DNA of 64,000 nucleotides from Vibrio japonicus (GTDB lineage: Bacteria; Pseudomonadota; Gammaproteobacteria; Enterobacterales; Vibrionaceae), in assembly GCF_024582835.1 (NCBI RefSeq), contig NZ_CP102096.1, positions 1,240,001-1,304,000 on the forward strand. Direction: 5' to 3'. Below the pieces are notes generated by a model. It was not told where the DNA came from. It did no database searches and saw only the letters and a list, made by a program, of their open reading frames with translations. A program made the position numbers and the translations under genes. Shown here in pieces: positions 37,156 to 46,435 of this stretch. The first letter of the stretch is position 1, and each line of letters opens with the position of its first letter.

Positions 37156-37380
37156 CTATCTTAGCTCTAAGCAAGCAAATTCTGCGCGCCAAAACAACGA
37201 TTTAGATAGCTCCATATTTGCCAACACCTCTTTACCTGAAAGTTGAGGATAGGCATGCATTACTTTTGCGTCTTCATCTCGGTCGGGTTTTGCGTAAGCC
37301 CTAACGTGAGTGAAAGTCCCTGACAAGTTCCTCGACAGCATAGATTTAGAAAGGCAGATGCCAAAAATATCCCTTTCCAT
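37156..37380 (-). CDS. Short possible protein of unknown function
   Basis: 74 codons, starting MERDIFGICLSKSM and ending FWRAEFACLELR. A GGGGGG-rich stretch lies about ten bases upstream of the ATG and could act as a ribosome site. No domain recognised; neighbours are convergent or divergent and give no context. It may be real or chance. Confidence 0.35.
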   Translation of the reverse strand: MERDIFGICLSKSMLSRNLSGTFTHVRAYAKPDRDEDAKVMHAYPQLSGKEVLANMELSKSLFWRAEFACLELR

Positions 37381-37710
37381 TATTAGAAGCCCCCCTTATT
37401 CAGACAACGACGCATGATTAAAATAGTTGTATTTAGTCGTTAGCCTTTGACGTTGAACATTTCCACTTGTGCTCAATTAATATACTAGACGATGTATTGC
37501 AGTGTGCAAAAATTGGACAACAAAACACTTGATCAAAATCAATGTTTTATGGAATTGACCTAACTCTTGCAAATGGGCATGGATTGTAAAATCTAGCTAC
37601 AAAATAATTGTACAATTTAACGATATAAACACCTCATTCACACTTCAGGCTAAGTATGCTCGTGACTTGCCTGAGACAGTGTTAGCCTGTGCCGGAAATG
37701 AGGAGAAAGT
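37381..37710. other. Regulatory region upstream of the DcuSR-like genes
   Basis: 330 bases without a gene. It contains a perfect FNR site (37529-37542) and AT-rich promoter-like sequence after it; GAGGAGAAAGT immediately precedes the kinase start. Confidence 0.55.
37529..37542. promoter_or_regulatory. FNR box upstream of the two-component system
   Basis: TTGAT-CAAA-ATCAA, an exact match to TTGAT-N4-ATCAA. It lies about 170 bp upstream of the kinase start codon and suggests anaerobic control. Confidence 0.8.
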
Positions 37711-39330
37711 ATGAAATGGAGTAGTATCAGCTTTCGAAAAAGAATGCTGATTATCATGACTTTATCTGGGCTTATCGAGCTACTGTTGCTTGTCGCTGCC
37801 GGGTTTATGTATGTTAAGCACGAACAAGAACAAGAGATAGGACAAAAGGCGCTGGGTGTCGCCTCGTTTTTAGCTAAATCTCCTTATGTTATCGACATGA
37901 TCCAATCGGGAGCCACCCCAGAGTATCAACAGCGATACCGCAGTTTGACAGAACTTATCGGTGCCGCGTTTATTGTTATTGGCAATAAAGATGGAGTACG
38001 CCTTGTACACCCTGTCGATGAACGAATTGGGCGACCAATGAAAGGTGGTGATAACGATCGCGCGCTATTGGAAGGTGAAGCGTATATCTCCATTGCCAAA
38101 GGCTCACTCGGTTATTCGGTACGTGGTAAATCGGCTGTATTTGATTCAAACGGCGATATTATCGGTGTTGTTTCTGTTGGCTACCTCATCGACAGACTGG
38201 AAGACAGAATTGAACCCTTCTTGGTTTATTTAACGCTTATGGCACTTCTTGTTGTTGCTGCGAATGCGATCGTTTCCAGCTATGCTTCACGCCGATTTCA
38301 ACGGGCTATTTTAGGGTTTGAACCAGAAGAAATAGGTCGTTTATACGTAGAGCTTGATGTCACCTTAGAAACGTTAAAAGAAGGGATACTAAGCATTGAT
38401 GGGGAAGGCCGCCTTCGTTCCATTAATCGCAGTGCGTGTCAAATTCTAGGGCTAAATAAAAATGAGTGTTTGAATCAACCTCTAAACCAAATACTGCCCG
38501 AAAGTGATTTAAACGTTGTTCTTAAAACGGCGAGAACCGATACCGATATCAATCTGTATCTCAATCAGAAGCGTCTTATCGCAAACCGAAGCCCGATCAT
38601 AGTCGATGGTAAAGTTGTCGGGGCGGTTTCAAGTTTCCGCCTCAAGGACGATTTAACCGAGCTAACAGAGCAATTGGCAAAGACGAAAGAATACGCCGAT
38701 ATGCTTCGTTCTCAAACTCATGAACATCGTAACAAACTCAATACGATTAGCGGCATGGTACAAATGGGTGAGTTGGATGCGGTTCAGCAGCTCATAGGAC
38801 AGGAAACGGCTCATTATCAAACGTTGATCGAATTTCTTCGCGAGACGATAAAAGAACCTTTAATCGCGGGCATGCTATTGGGTAAAACTGAGCGAGCTCG
38901 TGAATTGGGACTGAAGCTCGTCGTAGAAGAAGGGTCGCGCCTTGAGCCACTGTCTGATCGAATTAATGCAGAAGATGTTGTGACGATTCTAGGTAACCTA
39001 ATTGATAATGCGTTTGACGCCACACAAGAAGCCATCGCGAATGATAACAACTTCTCGCCTACGCGCAGAGCCATTCAAGTTTCCATCAGTGATTTTGGAA
39101 ATGAGGTGATTCTGGAAGTAGAAGATCAAGGATGCGGGCTTCCTAAGGACATGAGTGTTTCGTCACTCGTCAAACGAGGTGTGTCGAGTAAAGATAACAA
39201 GACGCGTGGAGTGGGTTTGTATTTAGTGAGTGAACTCGCATTACGTTATCAAGGTGAATTAGAAATGGCGAATAATCAGGAAAATGGAGCCAGAATGACC
39301 GTTTATCTACCCAAGGAAGATTTGGCATGA
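37711..39330 (+). CDS. Sensor histidine kinase, DcuS/CitA family
   Basis: 539 residues. Transmembrane helix at 12-32, a periplasmic sCache sensor at about 35-170 (RLVHPVDERIGRPMKGGD and GVVSVGYL typical of CitA/DcuS), second helix at 170-190, a cytoplasmic PAS domain at 210-320, then the SPOB-type dimerisation helix with the phospho-accepting His in QTHEHRNKLNTISGM and the ATPase domain (GNLIDNAFDA, VEDQGCGLP, TRGVGLYLV). It should sense a C4-dicarboxylate or citrate-like acid. The response regulator overlaps its stop by four bases (ATGA). No dicarboxylate transporter gene is adjacent in the window. Confidence 0.92.
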   Translation: MKWSSISFRKRMLIIMTLSGLIELLLLVAAGFMYVKHEQEQEIGQKALGVASFLAKSPYVIDMIQSGATPEYQQRYRSLTELIGAAFIVIGNKDGVRLVHPVDERIGRPMKGGDNDRALLEGEAYISIAKGSLGYSVRGKSAVFDSNGDIIGVVSVGYLIDRLEDRIEPFLVYLTLMALLVVAANAIVSSYASRRFQRAILGFEPEEIGRLYVELDVTLETLKEGILSIDGEGRLRSINRSACQILGLNKNECLNQPLNQILPESDLNVVLKTARTDTDINLYLNQKRLIANRSPIIVDGKVVGAVSSFRLKDDLTELTEQLAKTKEYADMLRSQTHEHRNKLNTISGMVQMGELDAVQQLIGQETAHYQTLIEFLRETIKEPLIAGMLLGKTERARELGLKLVVEEGSRLEPLSDRINAEDVVTILGNLIDNAFDATQEAIANDNNFSPTRRAIQVSISDFGNEVILEVEDQGCGLPKDMSVSSLVKRGVSSKDNKTRGVGLYLVSELALRYQGELEMANNQENGARMTVYLPKEDLA

Positions 39331-40016
39331 CGCATAAAACGAAAGTTATGATTGTAGAAGATGATATTGCGATAGCTCAGCTTCACCAAAAATACCTTGA
39401 ACAGATTGAAGGCTATGACGTTATCGGAATAGCAACAAATAAGCTAGAAGCGCAGTTACAACTGGATATACTCAAACCTGAGCTGATGCTTTTAGATGTC
39501 CATCTACCTGATGGCTCTGGGTTGGAAATACTGCAAGGTTTGCGTACCAAGAACATTAGCTGTGACATCATATTAATTACCGCCGCGCGAGATGTAGATA
39601 CCTTACAAACCGCGATGAGAGGGGGCGTAGTCGATTATTTATTAAAGCCGGTGATGTTTCCTCGGTTAGAGACTGCGTTAAAAAAATACATCGCGCAGAA
39701 ACAACAACTCAATCATGTTGATGATTTAGACCAGTCCCTGGTTGATAAAATGCTTCAATCATCAGCCGCCTCGGAGCCTTCAAGAAATCGTCTGCCGAAA
39801 GGGATAGATGGTGTAACACTGGATAAAATCAAAGCCCTTTTTGTAGGAAAAGAAAGCTTAACGGCAGACGAAGCAGGGGAGAAAATTGGTGCAAGTCGTA
39901 CAACGGCAAGGCGCTATCTAGAGTTTTTGATTAGTACGGGAGAGCTAGAAGCGGATCTCAAATATGGAACGGTTGGTAGACCTGAGCGAAGTTATAAAAA
40001 AGCTTTGGTTAAATAA
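39327..40016 (+). CDS. Response regulator, DcuR/CitB family
   Basis: 229 residues. The receiver domain has the acidic pair in VEDD, phospho-acceptor Asp57 (MLLDVHLPDGSG) and the LLKPVMFPR switch lysine. The C-terminal region is the winged-helix HTH of CitB/DcuR (SLTADEAGEKIGASRTTARR, then RPERSYKK at the end). It should act as a transcription factor phosphorylated by the overlapping kinase gene. Targets are not visible in the window; nothing nearby looks like a transport gene for dicarboxylates. Confidence 0.93.
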   Translation: MTHKTKVMIVEDDIAIAQLHQKYLEQIEGYDVIGIATNKLEAQLQLDILKPELMLLDVHLPDGSGLEILQGLRTKNISCDIILITAARDVDTLQTAMRGGVVDYLLKPVMFPRLETALKKYIAQKQQLNHVDDLDQSLVDKMLQSSAASEPSRNRLPKGIDGVTLDKIKALFVGKESLTADEAGEKIGASRTTARRYLEFLISTGELEADLKYGTVGRPERSYKKALVK

Positions 40017-40105
40017 GGGTATAAAAGTCAGAAAACTATTAGCGTGTCCATCTTGTCACTGTATAAAATAGAGTGTTTCGTTGTGCGTTGGCTGAGTGAG
40101 TAGAA

Positions 40106-40774
40106 ATGGAAAGTGTTTTTATTGTTGTTGGATTGCTTGTGATATTTTTTTTAGTGATCCAAAAACGTTACTTGAAGCAAGAAGAACTCAAAGACAGTAT
40201 ATATAAGAAAAAAGGTCCTCTTCTTTCAATGCAAGAGTCTGCCTTTTTTAATGCTTTAGTCTCCGCTGTGGGTCAACACGGGGTTGTCCTGGCGAAAGTG
40301 AGCATGGCAAATGTCATTTCTCCACTCGAAACTGAGAAAAAGCGTTGGTTTATTGCCAATAATCGTATCGCTAAAAGTTACTTTGATTTTGTGGTGTGTG
40401 ATCCAAGAACGCTAGAAGTGCGGGTAGTGATAGAGTTTGATAATGGAAAACCACTTGATAAAGGCAAGATTGAGCGTCAAAAGTTACTGATGCACGTGTG
40501 CAAATCGGCTTCTATTCCTCTTATCGGTACAAGCATCAAACACAGTTATCAAGTGAGTCGATTGAGACGTTTACTGGCGGCCCATATTGATCTTATTGAG
40601 CCTGACAAAGAAGTGCGTTTTTGCAAACGTTGCGGTAGCCCTATGGTGATCAAAATTGCCAGTTTGGGAGAGCACAAAGGGCGACGATTCTTCACTTGCA
40701 GTCGACAGCCGCAATGTACCTACACAGAAAATTATAACGTTGTCTTTGCGGAAGAAGAGCTCACAAACGACTAA
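40106..40774 (+). CDS. DUF2726 protein with topoisomerase-type zinc ribbon
   Basis: 222 residues: one N-terminal membrane helix (4-20), a DUF2726 domain at about 40-160 with YFDFVVCDPRTLEVRVVIEF (a restriction-endonuclease-like core, split as FDFVV and VIEFD), and a C-terminal zinc ribbon with Cys pairs CKRC and CSRQPQC, as in the C-terminus of topoisomerase I. The combination suggests a membrane-tethered nucleic-acid-binding or nuclease-like protein. Substrate unknown. Monocistronic, convergent with the diguanylate cyclase gene. Confidence 0.78.
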   Translation: MESVFIVVGLLVIFFLVIQKRYLKQEELKDSIYKKKGPLLSMQESAFFNALVSAVGQHGVVLAKVSMANVISPLETEKKRWFIANNRIAKSYFDFVVCDPRTLEVRVVIEFDNGKPLDKGKIERQKLLMHVCKSASIPLIGTSIKHSYQVSRLRRLLAAHIDLIEPDKEVRFCKRCGSPMVIKIASLGEHKGRRFFTCSRQPQCTYTENYNVVFAEEELTND

Positions 40775-40818
40775 GGCGAAACCTGATATTAGGCTTGATA
40801 ACCAATGCAAGCTCGTCG

Positions 40819-41874
40819 CTAAGCGGCGGCAACCGAATTCTGATTACACACCATAATTTGGTTCCTGCCGTTCTTTTTCGCTTTATACAGTTCTTTATCC
40901 GCTTGTTTGAGCACGCTTTCTAAATTGTCATAATGATCACATTGATAAATCCCAATGCTTGTTGTGAGTGAAATAGGGCAGTCGCGATCATTAAAGCTGT
41001 ACTTTTCAATACATTCCCTGATTTGTTCTGCTTTCCTGGTCGCTAGGTGTGCGTCAGTATTGTGCAGAGCAATACAAAACTCTTCACCACCAATACGGTA
41101 GACAAGGTGTTCATCACTTAATGAGTCAATCAGCGCAGCCGTTTGAATCAGCACTTTGTCACCGATGTCATGCCCGTGAAGATCATTCACTTGTTTAAAG
41201 TAATCGAGATCGAGAACAAGGAGTGAAAGTGGAAGTTTCTCACTTTCGCGTCTGTACCGATCAAAGTTATGAACAAGCGCATGGCGATTATATACACCCG
41301 TCAAGGCATCTCGGCAGGCCAATTGACCGAGAGAGGCTTCAGAGGACTTTCTTTTCACCTCAAGAATGTGTGATGCCAACCAAACAGCCGCATAGGCAAG
41401 CATAAAATTAAGATTCAGAGCGATGAAGCTATCTGAATTGATACCTAACGCTTTTTCAATGACTAAGCTGAACTGACCCAAAAAACCGATGCTGGTGGCA
41501 AAAAAACCATTTCGTTTACCAAGGATGAGATAAAAAAGTACTGGGTAAAGAAAGCTCCAAAACAAAAGCCCTTTTTCGATTGGATACGCAGCGGTTGTTA
41601 CGTATAGCACGCCAATTGAAACATAAACGTAGATGGCTGATAAGGCAGTGGGTATCTGGTTGTAATAACTTCGATACGCGATAAACATGGAAAAACAACC
41701 AAACACAAAGTTCACCAACACTAGGTGAAGGTGTGACGTCATGGCGAGGCTGAAGGTAGCTGCTAGTAATGATATAACAGACAGTAACATACTGAACCAG
41801 AACAACACCGTACTACGGAGTACTCTTGATGGATTAAAAATGTCTAGTTCCATGAAGTATGTCCAACTGGTCAC
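40819..41874 (-). CDS. Membrane diguanylate cyclase (GGDEF)
   Basis: 351 residues: about six N-terminal membrane helices (residues 20-175), then a GGDEF domain at about 190-345 with an intact YRIGGEEFCIAL signature and DLDYFKQVNDLHGHDIGD. It should make c-di-GMP from two GTP. The usual RxxD inhibitory site upstream of GGEEF is absent (SDEH at that place), so product inhibition may be weak. The helix bundle is an unassigned MASE-like sensor. Confidence 0.9.
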   Translation of the reverse strand: MTSWTYFMELDIFNPSRVLRSTVLFWFSMLLSVISLLAATFSLAMTSHLHLVLVNFVFGCFSMFIAYRSYYNQIPTALSAIYVYVSIGVLYVTTAAYPIEKGLLFWSFLYPVLFYLILGKRNGFFATSIGFLGQFSLVIEKALGINSDSFIALNLNFMLAYAAVWLASHILEVKRKSSEASLGQLACRDALTGVYNRHALVHNFDRYRRESEKLPLSLLVLDLDYFKQVNDLHGHDIGDKVLIQTAALIDSLSDEHLVYRIGGEEFCIALHNTDAHLATRKAEQIRECIEKYSFNDRDCPISLTTSIGIYQCDHYDNLESVLKQADKELYKAKKNGRNQIMVCNQNSVAAA

Positions 41875-42179
41875 TATGCTGTAGTTTGAATATCACACAA
41901 TAGTATGCCTTTTTTGTCTGGAATCAAGATTCAAACTGAATCAGGATCACATTTATGGCTGTGTTTTTTATCGTTCGGATTGAATATTGAGCAACTTCAT
42001 AATTTAAGTTTATGAAACCAAATGCTTAGTGTTTGTTTGTGGAGAAAATAGATAATTTTAAAGGTATTAGGCGAAAGTTTAATTTTGGAATAAGTATCAC
42101 TTACAAAAATGAAGATATACGCTGATGTATCATAGGATTATGCATTTCATTGGGATAAACCACTCTGTTTAGAAGGGAT
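41875..42179. other. Intergenic region between the diguanylate cyclase and the PAS chemoreceptor
   Basis: About 300 AT-rich bases; apart from the terminator at its right side I see nothing definite. No c-di-GMP riboswitch signature was recognised. Confidence 0.4.
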
Positions 42180-42217
42180 AAAACCACTCCCTTTCTTGGT
42201 ATAGAGGAAGTGGTTTT
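42180..42217 (-). terminator. Intrinsic terminator of the PAS chemoreceptor gene
   Basis: AAAACCACT / AGTGGTTTT stem; on the minus strand it ends in TTTTATC, 18 bp beyond the stop codon. Confidence 0.75.
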
Positions 42218-42235
42218 AATAAAGAAACAATCTCT

Positions 42236-43780
42236 TTACGCTTTAAATTGCTTCATTAATCTATCCAAGCCTTCCAAGCGGTCGACCAAATTTTGAATTC
42301 TGATTACTGAAGTACGAGATATTTCAGAGGTGTCGTCCGCCAATGTTTTCGTGTTTGTCACGTTTCGATTTATCTCTTGAGTAACGTTGGCTTGCTGCTC
42401 AACCGCGGCGGCAATTTGAATACTGCTGTCTGTCACAAGGTTTAGTTTCTCTGAAATCGTGTTTAAGACGTTACCAGTCTGTGCTGCTCTTTCCTTACAG
42501 CCATCAGAAATGTCGATGCCTTGCGCCATCGCTCCAACAGCGTTCTCGGCTGTTGACTGTAGCTGACGAATCATGGTGTGGATTTCACTAGCAGAAGATC
42601 CCGTTTTGGATGCGAGATTTCTGACTTCATCTGCGACGACAGCAAACCCTCTACCGGCTTCGCCCGCACGGGCAGCTTCAATCGCGGCGTTCAAGGCCAG
42701 CAAGTTGGTTTGCTCAGAGATAGCAGTAATCACTTCCAAAATGCTGTCAATTTGTTGAGTGTCTTTTGATAGCTGATTAATGATCGTCTGAGCGTGAGCG
42801 AGTGTCTCAGCCATTAAGTTCACTTCATCGATTGTGGAGTGAATGCTATCTAAGCCTTTCGTTGACTCTTCTCCTGCTTGCTCAGCAAGTTTAGACGCGG
42901 CAGAGGCGGCATCAGCGACTTCGTTAATAGAGTGAGTCAATTCTTCCACTGCGGCAGCAACTTGATCCGTTTCATGGCACTGCTGATCAAGGCTTCTTCC
43001 AATCTGTTCACACGTCTTTAACTCTTCCTCTGACGCGGCATGGATATCTTTTGTTGTATCGCTTGCTCTGCCTGTCACCGCGCGTATTTGCGCCTTTCTC
43101 ATTATTAGCGCTAATTCAATTTGAGAGAAATCGTCAAAATGATTGGTGTAAGGGTGCTCCATAAGAGTGTTGGTATACGCTTCACTTGCCAGATCTCTGA
43201 TGACGGTAAATCGCTTAAATTGAAAAAAAGAACATGCAATGGAAAGCAAGCTAACAGCAATAAGCGCGATATTAAAAGGGGAAGGGGCTTGTATTGTCGC
43301 TAATGCAGCAAGAAGCAACATTATAGACGACAAAGTGATAGCCACTGTATGAAACTTCATTCTAATACGTGACGTTTTTTGGCCGTTGTTGAGTGCTTCA
43401 TATAGCTTTTCTGCACGTTCTATTTGTTCAGGCTCTGCCCGAGAACGAACCGATTGATACTCGATAATATTTCCACTCGCGTCTTTAATCGGCGTTGCAA
43501 ATGCGGACACCCAATAGTGTTTTCCGTCTTTACAGCGGTTTTTCACTAGCCCCATCCAACTTTGGCCAGATTTTAGGTATGTCCATAGTTGTTTAAAAGC
43601 ACTCTTTGGCATGTCAGGGTGGCGGACCATGTTGTGGGGTTGGCCTACGAGTTCATCGTAGCTGTAGCCAGCAATGTCACAAAATACGTCATTGGCGTAG
43701 GTGATATCGCTTTGCGGATTTGTGGTCGAAATTAAGTCGGCGCTAGCGGAAAAATCTTTATTCAAATGCTTGTCTTTCAT
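42236..43780 (-). CDS. Aer-like chemotaxis protein with N-terminal PAS domain
   Basis: 514 residues. Residues 1-125 form a PAS domain of the Aer type ([20 protein letters not shown] and [13 protein letters not shown]), which binds FAD in Aer. Two membrane helices lie near 150-195, a short HAMP-like linker follows, then the methyl-accepting signalling hairpin with [18 protein letters not shown] near residue 355. It probably mediates energy or oxygen taxis. There is no periplasmic sensor. Single gene with a terminator. Confidence 0.92.
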   Translation of the reverse strand: MKDKHLNKDFSASADLISTTNPQSDITYANDVFCDIAGYSYDELVGQPHNMVRHPDMPKSAFKQLWTYLKSGQSWMGLVKNRCKDGKHYWVSAFATPIKDASGNIIEYQSVRSRAEPEQIERAEKLYEALNNGQKTSRIRMKFHTVAITLSSIMLLLAALATIQAPSPFNIALIAVSLLSIACSFFQFKRFTVIRDLASEAYTNTLMEHPYTNHFDDFSQIELALIMRKAQIRAVTGRASDTTKDIHAASEEELKTCEQIGRSLDQQCHETDQVAAAVEELTHSINEVADAASAASKLAEQAGEESTKGLDSIHSTIDEVNLMAETLAHAQTIINQLSKDTQQIDSILEVITAISEQTNLLALNAAIEAARAGEAGRGFAVVADEVRNLASKTGSSASEIHTMIRQLQSTAENAVGAMAQGIDISDGCKERAAQTGNVLNTISEKLNLVTDSSIQIAAAVEQQANVTQEINRNVTNTKTLADDTSEISRTSVIRIQNLVDRLEGLDRLMKQFKA

Positions 43781-44168
43781 TATTGTTAATTCTCACTGCA
43801 GTTGTAGTTCTCTAAATTCCTTGAACTTTATTTTGTGCCTCGGATAAGCATATATAAGCATATGTTTTATTAATGTGATACCGCAGACAATATTTATCGT
43901 AGTGGTTGTGTCGTTATACAAAAATGACACAAATCAAATCAACCTTATTACTGGGAGATTAGTTAATTTAATTTGAAAATATTCAGGGTTTTGTGAAAAA
44001 CATATATTACACTTTCATTAAAGTGAGATAATGGTTGCACTATAAGCCCTACTTTATGTGTTGATTTATAAAGGCTTTATTAGACCTTGCTTGGTCTGCT
44101 CGTATATCATACGGGCGTCATAAAATAGAATATGTTTCTTATAGGAACATTCATGAGATAAATGTGAA
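43781..44168. other. Intergenic region upstream of the NYN gene
   Basis: 388 AT-rich bases. It contains a short repeat (AAGCATATATAAGCATATG near 43847) and small hairpins AGACC-TTGCTT-GGTCT and CGTAT-ATC-ATACG near 44090-44115 that may be part of the NYN gene leader. No gene seen. Confidence 0.4.
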
Positions 44169-44654
44169 ATGATGGAAAAAGTTGCCATATATGTAGATGT
44201 TCAAAACATCTATTACACAACGCGAGAAAAATACAAATCGAACTTCGATTACAATCAGTTTTGGTATGTCGCTACTGAGGGAAAGGAAATAGTAGAAGCG
44301 AACGCTTATGCAATTGCATCGAATGATCCTAAACAGCGTCAGTTTCATCATATTCTGCGCGGAATAGGCTTTAAAGTTCATTTGAAGCCTTTTATACAGC
44401 GTCAGGACGGCAGTGCAAAAGGGGATTGGGATGTCGGTATCGCTCTCGATGTCTATGAAGCTGCATCTAAAGTGGATCGAGTAATACTACTGTCCGGAGA
44501 TGGGGATTTTGAGATTTTGGTGACTCGTATCCAAGAACGGTTTGGTACGAAAGTAGATGTATTCGCCGTACCTGGCCTTACCGCACAGTCACTGATTGAC
44601 GTGTGCGATAAGTTTGTACCTATTGAAGAAGATCTACTTCTCAGGCGTATCTAA
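44169..44654 (+). CDS. NYN domain (PIN-like) putative ribonuclease, LabA/DUF88 family
   Basis: 161 residues, almost entirely the NYN fold. The acidic metal-binding positions are visible: Asp10 and Asn13 (YVDVQNIYY), Asp86 and Asp88 (KGDWDVG), Asp94, Asp111 and Asp113 (LSGDGDFEIL). LabA/DUF88 proteins are predicted Mg2+-dependent RNases. There is no second domain and no toxin-antitoxin partner. Two ATG codons in a row open the gene. Its 3' end overlaps the convergent DUF2986 gene by 21 bp. Confidence 0.88.
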   Translation: MMEKVAIYVDVQNIYYTTREKYKSNFDYNQFWYVATEGKEIVEANAYAIASNDPKQRQFHHILRGIGFKVHLKPFIQRQDGSAKGDWDVGIALDVYEAASKVDRVILLSGDGDFEILVTRIQERFGTKVDVFAVPGLTAQSLIDVCDKFVPIEEDLLLRRI

Positions 44655-44828
44655 TTGTTCAGGTGAAGCCACTGTTACATCAGTGTTTTGCTCTTGTTCA
44701 TTTTGAGCTTCTAGCTTCGCTCGTTCTGCTTTAGAGATGTAGCGAGGCTTGTTGCTTTTGTGCAGTTTAGCATTGTGCTTTTTCTGCTTGGCTTTCAAAA
44801 TCTGATTGATTTTTTTCTTACGGTTCAT
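44634..44828 (-). CDS. DUF2986 small basic protein
   Basis: 64 residues from the ATG at 44828; the open frame extends 15 codons further, but the family begins MNRKKKINQILKAKQKKHNA. The N-terminal half is very rich in Lys, the C-terminal tail acidic. DUF2986 proteins are small and widespread in Vibrio and related genera; the function is unknown. Its stop lies inside the NYN gene end, so the two 3' ends overlap. Confidence 0.75.
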   Translation of the reverse strand: MNRKKKINQILKAKQKKHNAKLHKSNKPRYISKAERAKLEAQNEQEQNTDVTVASPEQLDTPEK

Positions 44829-45186
44829 GTGTGTCGTCTGGATTCGGCCGTTAGGGGAGGCGCATATTATCAAATTAATACATTAATGACACCATGAAGC
44901 AGAACTTAGGTCACCTCACCACAAATTCTTATCGCTTCGCTAGTCGAGGTAGAGACAAAAGTCGAATCCATCCTCTCTCAAGCAAGCAAGAAAAAGAACT
45001 GCGTTCCAAAATGATAACTCTACCGTAAAATGCCCAATACGCTACCCATGCTCGGTGGCTTTTGTTTTATGCTTACATGGTTATTGATATATAACTCAAA
45101 TATAGCGTCATGAGATGGCATCATTTCGTTAGCCGCTTAGTAATACGTTAAGCGCGGTTGAAAGCCTGTTAAGGAGTACTGTGATT
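44829..45186. other. Intergenic region between DUF2986 and the DUF900 hydrolase gene
   Basis: About 350 bases. AAGGAG at 45171-45176 is the ribosome site of the next gene. A faint tRNA-T-arm-like stretch occurs near 44960-44985, but it does not fold as a tRNA. Nothing else recognised. Confidence 0.4.
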
Positions 45187-46116
45187 ATGTATTTTATTAC
45201 CAATAAAAGGGTTCTAGACACAGGGGGTGGTAAACTCGTTTTTGAGGCGTCTAATGAGTTAAGCCAAAGTCTCAGGTATTGCAAAATGCTTGATGATCAC
45301 CATTTTGAAGAAATCGGCAGTCTCGCATTCATGAGTGAAGTGATGAACTCTGTAGAATCCGAAATTATGTTTTTTATTCATGGATTCAGTAATCAACCGT
45401 ATGAACACGTTTTCCCCCGTGCAAAGCAAATACACGACCAGTTGTCAGATGCTTCCCTTAGTCAAATCAAAGTCGTCCCTATCATTTGGCCATGTGACGA
45501 CGACTTTGGAATTATCAAAGACTATTGGGACGATCAAGAGTCCGCAGAGAGCTCAGGTCAATATTTAAGTCGTGCTATCTCTAAGCTGGTAAGTTGGCAA
45601 GACTCGAATTTAGATAAACCATGTATGAAAAGAATGCATGTATTAGCACATTCGATGGGTGCGAGAGTCTTAATGAAATGCTTATCCCATTGGGCTAAAA
45701 AATTTGGTGGTGGTGGGGTTCCGTATTTGTTTAAGAATGTCTTTTTAATGGCGTCGGATATTCCTAATCATGCTTTACAACCTGACGAAGAGGGCATTCA
45801 TATTGCTCGTTCCGCTCAGCGGGTTATCTGCTACTACGCCAATGATGACTTTTCGATGCCAGCGAGCAAAATCGCGAATACGAGAAACGCGGTATTTAGT
45901 CGTCGAATTGGACACACAGGCCCAGAAGATCAAAGCAAAACCCCACTCAATGTATACTCTGTTAACTGTGATGCGTTCAACAACACCTTTGACACCCCCA
46001 AAGGTCATACTTATTTCCTCGATAAAAATTCAGTAAAAAGCCCTGCATTTCAGCATATTGTGCAAGTGCTCAAAACCAGAACCCCTAATCTTGGGAGCCG
46101 GAATGTTGAGCTATAG
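45187..46116 (+). CDS. Alpha/beta hydrolase, DUF900 family
   Basis: 309 residues from the ATG at 45187 (a GTG two codons earlier is equally possible behind AAGGAG). The oxyanion segment FFIHGFSNQ is at 63-70 and the nucleophile elbow AHSMG at 154-158 with Ser156; Asp and His in the later part (ANDDFSMP and KGHTYFL) complete a plausible triad. DUF900 enzymes are lipase- or esterase-like with unknown substrate. No signal peptide, so cytoplasmic. Single gene; nothing nearby explains its role. Confidence 0.78.
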   Translation: MYFITNKRVLDTGGGKLVFEASNELSQSLRYCKMLDDHHFEEIGSLAFMSEVMNSVESEIMFFIHGFSNQPYEHVFPRAKQIHDQLSDASLSQIKVVPIIWPCDDDFGIIKDYWDDQESAESSGQYLSRAISKLVSWQDSNLDKPCMKRMHVLAHSMGARVLMKCLSHWAKKFGGGGVPYLFKNVFLMASDIPNHALQPDEEGIHIARSAQRVICYYANDDFSMPASKIANTRNAVFSRRIGHTGPEDQSKTPLNVYSVNCDAFNNTFDTPKGHTYFLDKNSVKSPAFQHIVQVLKTRTPNLGSRNVEL

Positions 46117-46211
46117 TTGTGAGTGTTGTGGATATTAGCAAGGGCGAGGAGCATTAAATGCCAACAAACACCTTTCAAATACGCTAATTTTCAATTAGAT
46201 TAGTAACCAAT

Positions 46212-46300
46212 AGTCGGGGAGCAAGAACATTTATCTGTTTTTGCTGAGATCGTAATGAGACCCGTTGAACCTGATTCAGTTAGTACTGACGTAGGGAACT
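46212..46300 (+). promoter_or_regulatory. TPP riboswitch (THI element) of the thiamine operon
   Basis: The conserved blocks are present in order: GTCGGGGAGC at about 46213-46222, GCTGAGATCG (46243-46252), AGACCCGTTGAACCTGATTC (46258-46277), then AGTTAGTACTGACGTAGGGA (to 46297). It lies 140-220 bp upstream of thiD. A hairpin GGGTAG-TGTT-CTACCC at 46334-46349 without a T tract, and the ribosome site TGGAG at 46426-46430, suggest control through ribosome access rather than a clean terminator, but this is inference. Confidence 0.93.
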
Positions 46301-46435
46301 ATTTGTACTTTACACTTAAGCTCGATCTTGCAAGGGTAGTGTTCTACCCTGATCCTGTCTCTGTTGCCAATATCTCCAATGGTGATGTGCTCGTAAAGTC
46401 GGTTCTCCTGCGTCTTTTTGACAGATGGAGCGACC

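Noticed and set aside
44940..44990. tRNA-like T-arm and 3' end (TCGAATCCATCCTCTC)
   Set aside because: Only a distant resemblance to a tRNA-Ser 3' end; no acceptor, D or anticodon stems can be drawn.
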